Assembly (NCBI GenBank): GCA_017469885.1
Contig: JAFUFO010000010.1
Coordinates: 107,627-171,626, forward strand
DNA from: Solobacterium sp.
Lineage (GTDB): Bacteria > Bacillota_I > Bacilli_A > Erysipelotrichales > Erysipelotrichaceae
Length of the DNA stretch: 64,000 bases
Reading direction: 5' to 3'
The position numbers and the translations under genes are program-made. This document shows positions 47,613 to 58,564 of this stretch, piece by piece. The notes under the pieces were generated by a model. That model had not been told where the DNA came from. It searched no databases and worked only from the letters and a program-made list of their open reading frames with translations. How positions within the stretch are numbered: position 1 is the first letter of the stretch; the number at the start of each line of letters is the position of its first letter.

Positions 47613-47635
47613 GACAGGCTGATTTTTAGTATAAT
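47613..47635 (+). promoter_or_regulatory. Duplicated terminator arm and -10 box of scpA
   Basis: GACAGGCTGATTTTTA repeats the terminator's 3' arm of leuS; TATAAT at 47630-47635 directly follows and is 11 bases before the scpA ATG. Implied leader is about five bases; no Shine-Dalgarno is seen. Confidence 0.5.
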
Positions 47636-47646
47636 GTCCAACGGAT

Positions 47647-48387
47647 ATGAATGAATTTAAAGTGACGATTGATCAGTTTGAAGGACCGCTGGATCTGATG
47701 CTTCATCTGATCAAGGAAAAAGAACTCGATTTATTTGATCTCGATGTGAATATTCTGACGGATCAGTATGTAGCCTATCTCAATGCGATGAGTGAAATGC
47801 ATCTTGAAGTGGCGAGTGAATATCTTGTGGAACTTGCGGAGCTGATTGAATACAAGTCAAGAAAACTGCTTCCGCGTGACAACAGCGAACTTGAAGATGA
47901 TTATGAAGAAGATCCCAAGGACCGTCTTGTCCGCAGACTTCTGGAGTATCAGCAGTTCAAGGAAATCTCCGCTTCGTTCGGACGGATGTATGAGGAACGG
48001 CAGGAGATGCTGTCCAAGCCCGTATCCGGCATCATCGATGAATGGGCTAATACGGAGCCGGATGACTCTCACTATGAAGGAAATCCGTATGATCTGATGC
48101 GCGCCATGCGAAAGGTTCTGATGCGGATTCAGCTTCAGAAACCGATTGAGACGAAATATACGCATCGTGAGATTTCCATGGAAGACCGTGAACTGGAAGT
48201 TCGGGCAAAGCTTGACCGCCTGCCGGAAACCTTCCGGTTTGAGAACCTGCTTGATGACTGCACGGATATGCCGATGTTTATCGCCACATTCCTTGCGGTG
48301 CTGGATCTTGCACGGCTTCACACGCTGGTTTTTACTGTGGATGAAAATGATGTAATCTGGTTTTCCAGAGGGACGGGAATGGCATGA
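47647..48387 (+). CDS. scpA: Segregation and condensation protein A (kleisin)
   Basis: Kleisin subunit of the SMC-ScpAB condensin that compacts the chromosome. The 246-residue protein opens with FKVTIDQFEGPLDLMLHLIKEKELDLFDL, the standard ScpA N-terminus that binds the SMC neck, has an acidic linker (DNSELEDDYEEDPKD) and a C-terminal winged helix (MPMFIATFLAVLDLARLHTL) that contacts the SMC head. It overlaps scpB by four bases (ATGA). Confidence 0.95.
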   Translation: MNEFKVTIDQFEGPLDLMLHLIKEKELDLFDLDVNILTDQYVAYLNAMSEMHLEVASEYLVELAELIEYKSRKLLPRDNSELEDDYEEDPKDRLVRRLLEYQQFKEISASFGRMYEERQEMLSKPVSGIIDEWANTEPDDSHYEGNPYDLMRAMRKVLMRIQLQKPIETKYTHREISMEDRELEVRAKLDRLPETFRFENLLDDCTDMPMFIATFLAVLDLARLHTLVFTVDENDVIWFSRGTGMA

Positions 48388-49253
48388 GCGAAAAAGAAAT
48401 TGAACTGAATAATCCGGATGTATTTGCCCAGCCGGCAGAACAGCCCGAAACAGAGAATAACGAAACGGAAGCGGAAACACAGGAATCTGTTTCAGAAGAG
48501 CCTGAAGTATCTGAAGAGACGGAAAGTCATGTCACCTTTATTGAGGCAGACGGTGAGCCGCAGGCAGATGAACCGACCGAAGAAGAGTCTGGCGGAGAAT
48601 CCGAACTGCTTGATGACAACAGCCGGGAACTGAATGAAGAACAGGTGGAACAGCTGTCGCTGCTGGATGGTCAGCTGCCGCATCTGGAAGCCGCAAATGC
48701 ACCGGATCCGCGCAAGGCAAAAGCGGTTCTCGAAGGACTGCTGTTTATTACAGGAGATGAGGGAGTGACAGCTGAACAGGCAGCCACGGCACTCGATATT
48801 ACCCCGGAGCTTGTGGCTGAGTACTTTGATGAACTGATGGAAGAGTATACCGATGACAACCGCGGAATTGAAATTGCAAACTATGCCGGCACCTATCGGT
48901 TCCTGTCCAAGGTGTTTGTTTTTGATTATGCAAAGCGTCTGTTTCAGATCACAAAGACAGCCCAGCTTTCCCAGGCGGCGCTCGAAACGCTTGCGATCAT
49001 TGCCTACAAGCAGCCGATCACACGGGTCGAAATTGAGGAGATCCGCGGTGTCGGCGCAGATATGATGCTGCGGAAACTGATGGCAAGAGATCTGATCCGG
49101 GAAAGCGGCCGTTCTGAAGCTGCCGGCCGTCCGATTCTGTATGAAGTGACAGAGGAATTCATGAATTCCTTTAAACTGCTCAGTCTGAAGGAGCTTCCGG
49201 AGCTTCCGAGCTTCAGTAACGAAGAAGAAAGTGAAGAACTGTTCAATCAATGA
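48384..49253 (+). CDS. scpB: Segregation and condensation protein B with long acidic N-terminus
   Basis: Winged-helix protein that binds the ScpA linker in condensin. The conserved core begins near residue 108 (KAKAVLEGLLFITGDEGVTAEQAA) and includes LSQAALETLAIIAYKQPITRVEIEEIRG and the second winged helix to residue 270. The core is about 180 residues, the usual full length. The first 105 residues are an acidic, Glu/Thr/Ser-rich extension without predicted fold. ATG at 48384 is fixed by the ATGA overlap with scpA. The extension may be a species trait. The next gene starts inside its stop codon. Confidence 0.9.
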   Translation: MSEKEIELNNPDVFAQPAEQPETENNETEAETQESVSEEPEVSEETESHVTFIEADGEPQADEPTEEESGGESELLDDNSRELNEEQVEQLSLLDGQLPHLEAANAPDPRKAKAVLEGLLFITGDEGVTAEQAATALDITPELVAEYFDELMEEYTDDNRGIEIANYAGTYRFLSKVFVFDYAKRLFQITKTAQLSQAALETLAIIAYKQPITRVEIEEIRGVGADMMLRKLMARDLIRESGRSEAAGRPILYEVTEEFMNSFKLLSLKELPELPSFSNEEESEELFNQ

Positions 49254-50029
49254 AAGGGAAACGACTGATCGCTGTAATCACCGCGCTGGCCTTATCCGCA
49301 TGCGGCGGTTCAGCTGAGAAAAAAGGAGAGGATGCCGAAGGGTTCGAAGAACCTGCGCCGTATGCGTGCCGGGTGCTGGATTTTTATGACTACACTCAGC
49401 CGGTTCCGTGGAGCGGAGAAATCGAAGATACCTATTTCAGCGATGTACTGCTCGCGGGTGACTCCCGCATGGGTGCCATGTATCTCTGGGGATCGCTTGA
49501 AAATGCGCAGGTGGAATATGTCACATCTCTGAATCTCTGGCTGATTGATACAATGAAGCTGGATAATCACGACGAAGATGCGACGATGATGGATGTTCTG
49601 TCGACAACGAACAAAAACAACATCTATCTGCTGTTCGGAATCAATGAGATCCGCAACTCTGAATCCTATTTTGACAGCTGGGCTTATGAACAGTATCAGA
49701 GTATTCTGACGATGCTGCGGGAGAATAATCCGGATTCTGATATCTACATCATGTCGACCTATCATCCGCGCAGTATTTCCGGACTTCCGGAACCTTCATT
49801 AAGTGAACATCTGAGCTGGGTGAATACGCGACTTGCAGATCTTGCACGTCAGAACTATATGTATTACCTCGATCTTGATAACGGCATGACCGATGAAGAA
49901 GGACTGATTCGGGAAGAGTATGTCGGCGACGGTCTTCATTTCGGACCGACAGGTACACGAGCTCTCGAAGAGTATATCAAAACACATGTGGTAAGGAGGA
50001 GTGTTTATGTTAAAGAAGTTTGTGAGTAG
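49250..50029 (+). CDS. SGNH/GDSL-like lipoprotein hydrolase
   Basis: A 259-residue lipoprotein (signal ITALALSAC, Cys near 19). The SGNH motifs are visible: VLLAGDSRMGAM (block I with the catalytic Ser), LLFGINEI (block III with Asn in the GIN position) and DGLHFGPTG (block V Asp and His). The family includes esterases that act on acylated glycans or wall polymers; here the enzyme would be outside. It overlaps scpB by four bases and its end overlaps the following gene, so it is in the scpA transcript. Confidence 0.82.
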   Translation: MKGKRLIAVITALALSACGGSAEKKGEDAEGFEEPAPYACRVLDFYDYTQPVPWSGEIEDTYFSDVLLAGDSRMGAMYLWGSLENAQVEYVTSLNLWLIDTMKLDNHDEDATMMDVLSTTNKNNIYLLFGINEIRNSESYFDSWAYEQYQSILTMLRENNPDSDIYIMSTYHPRSISGLPEPSLSEHLSWVNTRLADLARQNYMYYLDLDNGMTDEEGLIREEYVGDGLHFGPTGTRALEEYIKTHVVRRSVYVKEVCE

Positions 50030-50462
50030 TATTCTGTGCATTCTGCTGCTGGTTGGATGCGGATCATCCACATCGGCAGGTCAGGCTGCTTCCGCGCAGG
50101 CAGAGTCCATCGTTTCGCAGCTGAACCTTTCCGACAAGATGGATAAGGTGGAAGACCGCATTATAAAAGGGCTCTTCTTCTTTGAAGAAGGAACCTTGAA
50201 GGACAGTTCCGTCTACATTGCCAATGACAAGAGTGCGGACATTGTTGCTGTGTTCCAGTCTGACGATACTGCGGCAGTAAAGGATAAGATCAATACGTAT
50301 CTTGCGACTGCGAAAGAGCAGATGCAGAACTACTATCCGGATGAAGTATTCAAGATCGACAATGCAATTGTACAGGAAGCGGGCGATAAGGTCGTCCTGA
50401 TTGTAACCAACGACATTGAAAACGCACGCAAGATTGCGGAGTCAGTCCTCAGTTCGAAGTGA
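50007..50462 (+). CDS. DUF4358-like lipoprotein
   Basis: A 151-residue lipoprotein: MFMLKKFVSSILCILLLVGC gives signal and lipobox. The mature part is largely helix and strand (VYIANDKSADIVAVFQS, KDKINTYLATAKEQMQNYYPDEV), matching DUF4358 proteins, often found as small lipoproteins next to SGNH or acyltransferase genes. ATG 50007 has AAGGAGGA six bases upstream. The coding sequence overlaps the SGNH gene by 23 bases and the convergent Crp/Fnr gene by 21. Confidence 0.8.
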   Translation: MLKKFVSSILCILLLVGCGSSTSAGQAASAQAESIVSQLNLSDKMDKVEDRIIKGLFFFEEGTLKDSSVYIANDKSADIVAVFQSDDTAAVKDKINTYLATAKEQMQNYYPDEVFKIDNAIVQEAGDKVVLIVTNDIENARKIAESVLSSK

Positions 50463-51119
50463 CGGCTTCAGCAGTTTGAAATGATTCCGTCTGGTTTCCA
50501 GGTAACCGGCTTTTGCCAGCGCAGAGAGTTCTGCGCTCATTGCGGAACGTTCTACGGACAGATACTCCGCAAGCTGTTTCCGGTCAAACGGAATGTCAAA
50601 TTCATCACTGTTATGACGAAGAGCTTCTTTCGAGAGAAACGAAAGAAGTTTTTCTTTTGTGCTCATGCGGTCCAGATCGGAAAGGCGTGTATATAACTGC
50701 AGGTTTTTCCGCGCCAGTTCCTTCATGAAACTCTGAATCAGGATCGTATTGCTGGTATGGGTTTCATCGAGGCGGAGAATTTCGCGGATATTGAACCACA
50801 GAATGACAGAGGATTCCATTGCCGTGTAGTTATGAATCGTTACGGTTCCGCTGACCGCATTGTTTTCCAGCAGTAACATGCCGCTCTTCAGGGTATCAAT
50901 GTGATGCTCGCGTCCCCAGAAGTCATACTCATACATATTAAAGGTTCCTTCGAGAATCAGACCGACACGCCGTACGCGACGTCCTGCGGTAACCGCTACC
51001 TGTCCTGCACGATAGAATTTCAGCTGGGAATCCAACTGTTCCAGGAGCGGCTCAAGGTCTGTCTCCGGCACTTTTCGAAACAGTTTTGATTTATGAATCG
51101 TCTTCAGATAATCAGTCAT
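50442..51119 (-). CDS. Crp/Fnr-family transcription regulator without cysteines
   Basis: A 225-residue regulator: cyclic-nucleotide-type beta barrel (residues 20-125; LKFYRAGQVAVTAGRR, VGLILEGTFNMYEYD), long dimer helix (RLDETHTSNTILIQSFMKELARKN) and a C-terminal winged helix with recognition helix in KQLAEYLSVERSAMSAELSALAKAGYLE. It has no cysteine, so it cannot hold the Fe-S cluster of FNR; ligand unknown. ATG 51119 is chosen, GAGG four bases before it, over TTG 51134. The gene's leader has a 20-bp palindrome also found at nrdD. It overlaps the preceding lipoprotein gene by 21 bases at its 3' end. Confidence 0.88.
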   Translation of the reverse strand: MTDYLKTIHKSKLFRKVPETDLEPLLEQLDSQLKFYRAGQVAVTAGRRVRRVGLILEGTFNMYEYDFWGREHHIDTLKSGMLLLENNAVSGTVTIHNYTAMESSVILWFNIREILRLDETHTSNTILIQSFMKELARKNLQLYTRLSDLDRMSTKEKLLSFLSKEALRHNSDEFDIPFDRKQLAEYLSVERSAMSAELSALAKAGYLETRRNHFKLLKPSLRTED

Positions 51120-51134
51120 GGCACCTCGTTTCAA

Positions 51135-51199
51135 GATGTTGGAATTCCAACATCGCTGTAATTGTGTTCATCGTATCACGTTGAAATGTTGCCTTTCAA
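51135..51199 (-). promoter_or_regulatory. Promoter and palindromic operator of the Crp/Fnr gene
   Basis: Minus strand: TTGAAA (51199-51194), 18 bases with an extended TGA, TACGAT (51175-51170). About nine bases after the expected start lies the perfect 20-bp palindrome GATGTTGGAATTCCAACATC (51135-51154). Core and position match those at nrdD (30669-30694). Confidence 0.75.
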
Positions 51200-51277
51200 A
51201 CTAATTTTTGTGTCAGTTGTCTGCCGGTAAAACGTTCAATTGCGATGAAGCCGCATGGTTATGCGAAAATATTCATC

Positions 51278-51305
51278 TTTAAATTTATATTCCTTATGAT
51301 ACAAT
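51278..51305 (+). promoter_or_regulatory. Promoter of purB
   Basis: TTTAAA (51278-51283), 16 bases, extended -10 TGATACAAT (51297-51305). TTAGGAG then precedes the ATG. Confidence 0.55.
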
Positions 51306-51330
51306 GTGGACTCGTTAGGAGAACCGGATT

Positions 51331-52626
51331 ATGATTGATCGTTATTCACGCAAACCGATGAGAGATTTATGGAGTGAGGACGCAAAGTTTCAGGCATGGC
51401 TCGAAGTTGAAATCCTGATTGATGAGGCATGGTCGAAACTTGGCCTGATTCCGGAAGAAGATGTCCGCCTGATTCGTGAAAAGGCAACCTTTACAACCGA
51501 ACGTATTCTCGAAATTGAAGAGACTACGCATCATGATGTAGTCGCATTTACCCGCTGTGTCAGTGAGTCACTCGGTGAAGAGAAAAAATGGATCCATTAC
51601 GGTGTTACCAGCACGGATGTTGTGGACACTGCATACGGCTATCGATTCCGCAAGGCAAACGAGATCCTGGAAGAAGATATCCTTGCATTCATGGAAATCC
51701 TGAAGAATAACGCATTGAAATATAAGGATACGGTCATGATGGGCCGCACTCATGGTGTCCATGCGGAAATTACAACCTTCGGCATGAAATTTGCGCTCTG
51801 GTATGAAGAGATGAAGCGCAACCTGGAACGGTTCCGTGCAGCCCGAAGGGATGTGGAGTGCGGAAAGATTTCCGGTGCTGTCGGAACGTTCGCAAACATC
51901 CCGCCGTTTGTACAGGATTATGTATGCGAGCATCTCGGAATTGAGAGTGCTGCAATTTCCACCCAGATCCTGCAGCGTGACCGTCACGCGCATTACTTCA
52001 GCGTACTTGCGCTGATCGGCTCTTCACTGGAACAGATGGCAATGGAAATCCGTCATCTGCAGAGAACTGAAGTCCGCGAGGTGGAAGAGCGCTTCCGCAA
52101 GGGACAGAAAGGCAGCAGTGCCATGCCGCACAAGCGTAACCCGATCGGCTCGGAAAACATCTGCGGATGTTCAAGAGTGCTGCGCGGATATATGGTGACC
52201 GCATATGAGGATGTGCCGCTCTGGCATGAGCGTGATATCTCACATTCCAGCGCAGAACGGATCATTGCGCCGGACGCAACCGCACTGCTGGATTATATGC
52301 TGAACCGCTTCGGGAAGATCCTGAATGATCTCACGGTCTTCCCGGAAAACATGAAAGCCAACATCTGGAAAACAAACGGCGTCATCTTCAGTCAGCGGTT
52401 CATGCTGAAACTGGTTGAAAAGGGATGGAGCCGTGAACAGGCATATGATACGGTTCAGCCGCAGGCAATCAAGGCATGGGAAAACAATCTTGATTTTCGC
52501 ACACTGATGGAAGGACTGCCGGAAGTTACTGCAGTTCTGACGCCGGAAGAAATTGATGACTGTTTTGACACCTCGTATCATACCCACCGGATCGATGAGA
52601 TCTATCATCGCGTCGGATTGCTCTGA
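51331..52626 (+). CDS. purB: Adenylosuccinate lyase
   Basis: Purine enzyme acting twice: releases fumarate from SAICAR and from adenylosuccinate. The 431-residue protein has [30 protein letters not shown] (catalytic His) and the fumarase-superfamily signature [20 protein letters not shown] near residue 260. TTAGGAGAA precedes the ATG. It is monocistronic, ended by a bidirectional terminator. The partner enzyme purA lies 1.4 kb further on the other strand. Confidence 0.96.
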   Translation: MIDRYSRKPMRDLWSEDAKFQAWLEVEILIDEAWSKLGLIPEEDVRLIREKATFTTERILEIEETTHHDVVAFTRCVSESLGEEKKWIHYGVTSTDVVDTAYGYRFRKANEILEEDILAFMEILKNNALKYKDTVMMGRTHGVHAEITTFGMKFALWYEEMKRNLERFRAARRDVECGKISGAVGTFANIPPFVQDYVCEHLGIESAAISTQILQRDRHAHYFSVLALIGSSLEQMAMEIRHLQRTEVREVEERFRKGQKGSSAMPHKRNPIGSENICGCSRVLRGYMVTAYEDVPLWHERDISHSSAERIIAPDATALLDYMLNRFGKILNDLTVFPENMKANIWKTNGVIFSQRFMLKLVEKGWSREQAYDTVQPQAIKAWENNLDFRTLMEGLPEVTAVLTPEEIDDCFDTSYHTHRIDEIYHRVGLL

Positions 52627-52641
52627 AATCATTGAAAAACA

Positions 52642-52671
52642 AAAATGGTGAAGCGGAAGCTTCACCATTTT
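52642..52671. terminator. Bidirectional terminator between purB and cutC
   Basis: AAAATGGTGAAGC, GGAA loop, GCTTCACCATTTT (13-bp stem) with A and T flanks; it includes the last base of cutC. Confidence 0.85.
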
Positions 52672-53459
52672 CAGTCTGCGAGGCTCTGTTCGTAATGTTC
52701 CTGTTCCAGCATTTCCGCATCTTCCCGGGTCAGGACAGGCTGTCCGGATGCGGAGGTGCAGGTACGCAGAACATTCATGACTGCCTGGATATTTCTGGCG
52801 TCGACGGCAGGGTAGGTTCCGCTGTCATTCCGAAGTGATTTCGCGGTCATATGAAACTGCCGGGCGCCGGTTTTCTGCTTTACGTCAAGAATCGTATCCG
52901 CATTGATGCCTGCGCCGGGCAGGATCGAAAGCGATGGTTCATAGCGCTGAATCAGCTCCGCAATCAGCGAAGCACCTTCGGGCGCTGTATCCTTCTGCCC
53001 GCTGGTCAGTACGCGGTCGATCCCGCAGCGGATCAGTGCTTCTGCTGCGCTGAAGGGATCAGCAGTCTGATCAAACGCCCGGTGGAATACTGCCTGTCGC
53101 CCATAGGAATGGGCAAGATTGGCCAATGCTGCAGTACGTTCTTCATCAACGGTATGGTCCGGATTCAGAAAGCCGAACACGATCCCGTCGGCGCCGTTCT
53201 CCAGCATGAGCTTCGCATCGCTGCGCATGATCTCAAATTCCGTTTCACTGTAAATAAAGCCGGCAGCCCGCGGCCGGATCATACACATGATGGGAATCGA
53301 AGCATGCTCCTTCGCAAAACGCAGGACAGAGAGTGACGGAGTCAGTCCGCCAAGTTCCAGTGCACTGTTCAGTTCAATTCTGTCAATTGGAAACCGGCAT
53401 GCGGTCATTACATCTTCTGCGCTTCCTGCACAGATTTCAATCAGATTTTCGGAAAACAT
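52671..53459 (-). CDS. cutC: CutC-family protein
   Basis: A 262-residue TIM-barrel protein of the CutC family, named for copper homeostasis in E. coli; the biochemical role is unsettled. Family segments: IEICAGSAEDVMTACRFPIDRIELNSALELGGLTPS at the N-terminus, IMCMIRPRAAGFIYSE, FGFLNPDHTVD, VFHRAFDQ and RVLTSGQKDTAPEG. The start ATG 53459 lacks a close Shine-Dalgarno. It is divergent from a GNAT gene with overlapping -10 boxes. No copper ATPase or regulator is nearby. Confidence 0.9.
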   Translation of the reverse strand: MFSENLIEICAGSAEDVMTACRFPIDRIELNSALELGGLTPSLSVLRFAKEHASIPIMCMIRPRAAGFIYSETEFEIMRSDAKLMLENGADGIVFGFLNPDHTVDEERTAALANLAHSYGRQAVFHRAFDQTADPFSAAEALIRCGIDRVLTSGQKDTAPEGASLIAELIQRYEPSLSILPGAGINADTILDVKQKTGARQFHMTAKSLRNDSGTYPAVDARNIQAVMNVLRTCTSASGQPVLTREDAEMLEQEHYEQSLAD

Positions 53460-53491
53460 TTGTGCAACAGATTACCTTTCTTACTGGTTCC

Positions 53492-53501
53492 ATTATATAC
53501 T
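53492..53501. promoter_or_regulatory. Overlapping divergent -10 boxes of cutC and the GNAT gene
   Basis: Plus strand TATACT at 53496-53501; minus strand TATAAT at 53497-53492. The two hexamers share two bases, so both promoters cannot be open at once. -35 boxes are poor. Confidence 0.4.
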
Positions 53502-53530
53502 TTGCGCATATGATTACGGAGACTCAGAAT

Positions 53531-54001
53531 ATGTATGTAAGACGCGCGAAGGATACGGATATTCCAAGACTGAAGGAACTTCTTCTGCAGGTGCTGAATA
53601 TCCATGCGGAAGGAAGACCGGACATTTTTATTCCGAATACCACCAAATACAGCGATGAAGAACTGCGTGCCATGATCCATAACGAAGATACACCGATTTT
53701 TGTCGGCGCAGATGATAACGACACTGCAGTCGGATATGCGATGTGCATTGTTCAGCATCGTCTGCATTCCTCAAACATGACGGATATCATCACCGTATTT
53801 ATCGATGATCTCTGTGTGGATCAGAACATGCGTCATACCGGATGCGGAAGGCGGATCTATGATGCAGTAAAGGACTATGCGTTATCCATCGGCGCATATC
53901 ATATTACCCTGAATGTATGGACCTGCAATCCATCTGCCATTGCCTTCTATGAGTCCGTCGGGTTATCAAAGATGGAATATGTCATGGAAGAAATTCTCTG
54001 A
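53531..54001 (+). CDS. GNAT-family N-acetyltransferase
   Basis: A 156-residue acetyl-CoA-dependent acyltransferase. MYVRRAKDTDIPRLKELL opens the fold; the acetyl-CoA loop is the VDQNMRHTGCGRRIYDAVKDYA region (canonical RxxGxG, here HTGCGR), and NPSAIAFYESVGL is the C-terminal GNAT motif. ATG 53531 has GGAG nine bases upstream; ATG 53510 would be nearly leaderless and is less likely. Substrate unknown. Confidence 0.85.
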   Translation: MYVRRAKDTDIPRLKELLLQVLNIHAEGRPDIFIPNTTKYSDEELRAMIHNEDTPIFVGADDNDTAVGYAMCIVQHRLHSSNMTDIITVFIDDLCVDQNMRHTGCGRRIYDAVKDYALSIGAYHITLNVWTCNPSAIAFYESVGLSKMEYVMEEIL

Positions 54002-54026
54002 TTCATAAATGTATACTGCATAAGAA

Positions 54027-54055
54027 AAGGGGTCAGTTCAGCGAACTGGCCCCTT
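54027..54055. terminator. Bidirectional terminator between GNAT and purA
   Basis: AAGGGGTCAGTTC, AGC, GAACTGGCCCCTT (13 bp with one G-U pair); on the minus strand it is followed by TTTCTTA. Confidence 0.8.
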
Positions 54056-54074
54056 ATGATTGCGTTTGAGAAAT

Positions 54075-56323
<2,249 letters not shown>

Positions 56324-56374
56324 GTTCACACGATATTCACATTGACCGAATATACTCAATTCCAGGAGAACGAT

Positions 56375-57061
56375 ATGACGAAGATACTGATTGTCGATGA
56401 TGAAGAAAAGATCCGTGAGATGATACGGAAATATGCCGCCTTTGAAGGTTTTGAAACGGATGAAGCGGCAGACGGTCTGGAAGCGATCGAACACTGCGAA
56501 CGGACCAGTTATGATCTCATCGTAATGGACATCATGATGCCGAATCTGGATGGTTTTTCTGCGGTCCGCGAGATCCGCAAAGCATGTCCGGGCATTCCGG
56601 TGATCATGCTGTCGGCGCTCGGTGAAGAGTATGACCGTATTCACGGATTTGATCTCGGCGTCGATGATTATGTCGTCAAGCCGTTTTCGTCAAAGGAACT
56701 GATGATGCGTATCCATGCGATTCTGAAACGCGTGAATCCGTCTTCCAGCGGTGAAGATGTATTCCGTATGAATGAGATGGAGATCGATTTCAGTGCGCGG
56801 ACCGTGTCGATTCGCGGAGAGCGGGTCAACCTTTCCCCGAAGGAATATGAACTGCTTGTTTATCTTGTAAAGAATGCAGGAATTGCACTTACAAGAGAGC
56901 AGATCCTCCGGACAGTCTGGGGTTATGACTTCTTCGGCGATGACCGGACACTGGATACACACATCAAGCTTCTGCGGAAAAACCTCGGCGACTACAGCAG
57001 TTATATCGTTACCCTGAGAGGAGTTGGGTACCGTTTTGAAAAAGAAAAGTCTCAGATTTAA
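56375..57061 (+). CDS. OmpR-family response regulator
   Basis: A 228-residue two-component regulator. Receiver: ILIVDDEEKIREM, phosphoacceptor Asp in VMDIMMPNLDG near residue 52, VIMLSALGEE and the Lys in VKPFSSKEL. The C-terminal winged helix has VNLSPKEYELLVYLVKNAGIALTREQIL and RTLDTHIKLLRKNL. AGGAGAACG precedes ATG 56375. The gene overlaps its histidine kinase partner by 26 bases. Target genes cannot be inferred, although a rubrerythrin gene follows. Confidence 0.95.
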   Translation: MTKILIVDDEEKIREMIRKYAAFEGFETDEAADGLEAIEHCERTSYDLIVMDIMMPNLDGFSAVREIRKACPGIPVIMLSALGEEYDRIHGFDLGVDDYVVKPFSSKELMMRIHAILKRVNPSSSGEDVFRMNEMEIDFSARTVSIRGERVNLSPKEYELLVYLVKNAGIALTREQILRTVWGYDFFGDDRTLDTHIKLLRKNLGDYSSYIVTLRGVGYRFEKEKSQI

Positions 57062-58487
57062 GATCACACTGTACCTGGCTGTATTTGCGCTGGGACTGAT
57101 TGCGCTGTTAACGATATTTCAGACCTATCTTCTGGAGCCGATGTATGAAAAATACAAAACGGATATGGTCCGGAAGGCCAGTGACGAAGTTGTAACTGCG
57201 CTGCAGGAAGGAAACAGTGAAGATCTCACTGACACGATATGGTCCGTCAGTGCGTCCAATGATACCTGTGTCAGAATCATTGATACCAACGGAATCGATC
57301 AGGTTACCGGAAACATGGGCTGTGTCCTTTACCGGATGAATACACGTGAGATTCTGGAACAGTACGATCTTGCCCGTGAAAACAACAACGAATATCTTGC
57401 GACGACCGAAGGAATCGGCATTCCCGGCGGCCCGCAGATCGGAAAGGAACCGCCCGGCGGGAAAGCGGAGATGAAGAATCTGACGCTGACCCGGATTGTG
57501 GACTCCGATTACGGAACGTCTGTTGTCATGGTTTATGCCGGACTGTCTCCGGTCAATGCCACGATTCAGACACTCCGTCTTCAGATTCTGTATATTGCCG
57601 GCATTCTCTTTCTTTCCGTGCTGCTGCTGGCATGGTTCATGACACGGACGATTGCCAAACCGCTGATGAAGATCAACGAGGCAGCCAAGCAGCTTCCGGA
57701 GGGAACGTATATAACGGATCCGACGACGGATGTATACCGGGAAGCGCAGGAACTGAACTATACGCTGACGCAGGCGGCCGCAGACATTCAGAAAGCGGAT
57801 CAGGCCAAGCGGGATCTGATCGCCAATGTATCACATGATCTGCGCACGCCTCTGACCATGATCAAGGGATACGGCGAGATGATGCGGGATCTTCCGGGTG
57901 AGAAAACCGATGAAAACCTTGACGTCATCATCAATGAGAGCGAGCGTCTGAAATTCCTGGTGGATGATCTGCTCGATCTTTCAAAGCTCTCAGACCATGT
58001 GGTTGAACTTCACCGGACGGTATTCTCCATGAGTGATCTGATCCGCCGGAATGTTCAGAAATATCATTTCTACCACAAGCAGGATGATTTTGAGATTCAG
58101 GTGTCCTGTGAAGATGACATGATGGTCTTTGCGGATGAAAGCAGAATTGAACAGGTCTTCAATAACTTCATGACAAATGCCGTAAATTATTCCGGCAATG
58201 CAAAAATGATTGAGGTCCGCGCATTCCGGAAAAACGGAAATGTCCGGGTTGAAGTGGAAGATCACGGGGAAGGAATTCCGAAGGAAAAGCTTAACGATAT
58301 CTGGGACCGCTTCTACAAGATCGACCGGGAACATGTACGGCGTACGGATTCCAGCGGTCTTGGACTGAATATCTGCCGGCATGTCCTGGAGCTTCATGAA
58401 GCTCCGTACGGAGTTGTCAGCGAGCTTGGAAAAGGAAGCACATTCTGGTTCGAGCTTCAGGAAACCGATGGTTCACAGCCGGACTGA
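57036..58487 (+). CDS. Sensor histidine kinase
   Basis: A 483-residue membrane kinase paired with the regulator before it. Helix 1 (residues 9-29), an extracellular sensor of about 135 residues, helix 2 near 178-200, a HAMP domain, the H box LIANVSHDLRTPLTMIKGYGEMM and the ATPase with N box (QVFNNFMTNAVNYSG), G1 DHGEGIP and G2 GLGLNICRHV. TTG 57036 is proposed as start because LKKKSLRFKITLYL is the normal beginning of such kinases; TTG 57024 is the alternative. Either start lies inside the regulator gene. Confidence 0.92.
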   Translation: MKKKSLRFKITLYLAVFALGLIALLTIFQTYLLEPMYEKYKTDMVRKASDEVVTALQEGNSEDLTDTIWSVSASNDTCVRIIDTNGIDQVTGNMGCVLYRMNTREILEQYDLARENNNEYLATTEGIGIPGGPQIGKEPPGGKAEMKNLTLTRIVDSDYGTSVVMVYAGLSPVNATIQTLRLQILYIAGILFLSVLLLAWFMTRTIAKPLMKINEAAKQLPEGTYITDPTTDVYREAQELNYTLTQAAADIQKADQAKRDLIANVSHDLRTPLTMIKGYGEMMRDLPGEKTDENLDVIINESERLKFLVDDLLDLSKLSDHVVELHRTVFSMSDLIRRNVQKYHFYHKQDDFEIQVSCEDDMMVFADESRIEQVFNNFMTNAVNYSGNAKMIEVRAFRKNGNVRVEVEDHGEGIPKEKLNDIWDRFYKIDREHVRRTDSSGLGLNICRHVLELHEAPYGVVSELGKGSTFWFELQETDGSQPD

Positions 58488-58506
58488 GACGGCATCGGCC
58501 GGATAC

Positions 58507-58540
58507 TGATACAATAAGATACAGGGCGCTGCCCGCCCTG
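58507..58540 (+). promoter_or_regulatory. Rubrerythrin promoter and leader hairpin
   Basis: Extended -10 TGATACAAT (58507-58515), then a hairpin CAGGGCG-ctgcc-CGCCCTG (58522-58540) that starts near the 5' end of the mRNA and could stabilise it. There is no T run, so not a terminator. Confidence 0.5.
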
Positions 58541-58564
58541 ATAAATTAGAAGGAGAATAAGTGT

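Noticed and set aside
51160..51330. Purine riboswitch in front of purB
   Set aside because: The aptamer core sequences expected for a purine riboswitch are missing; only an ordinary promoter and weak hairpins are seen.
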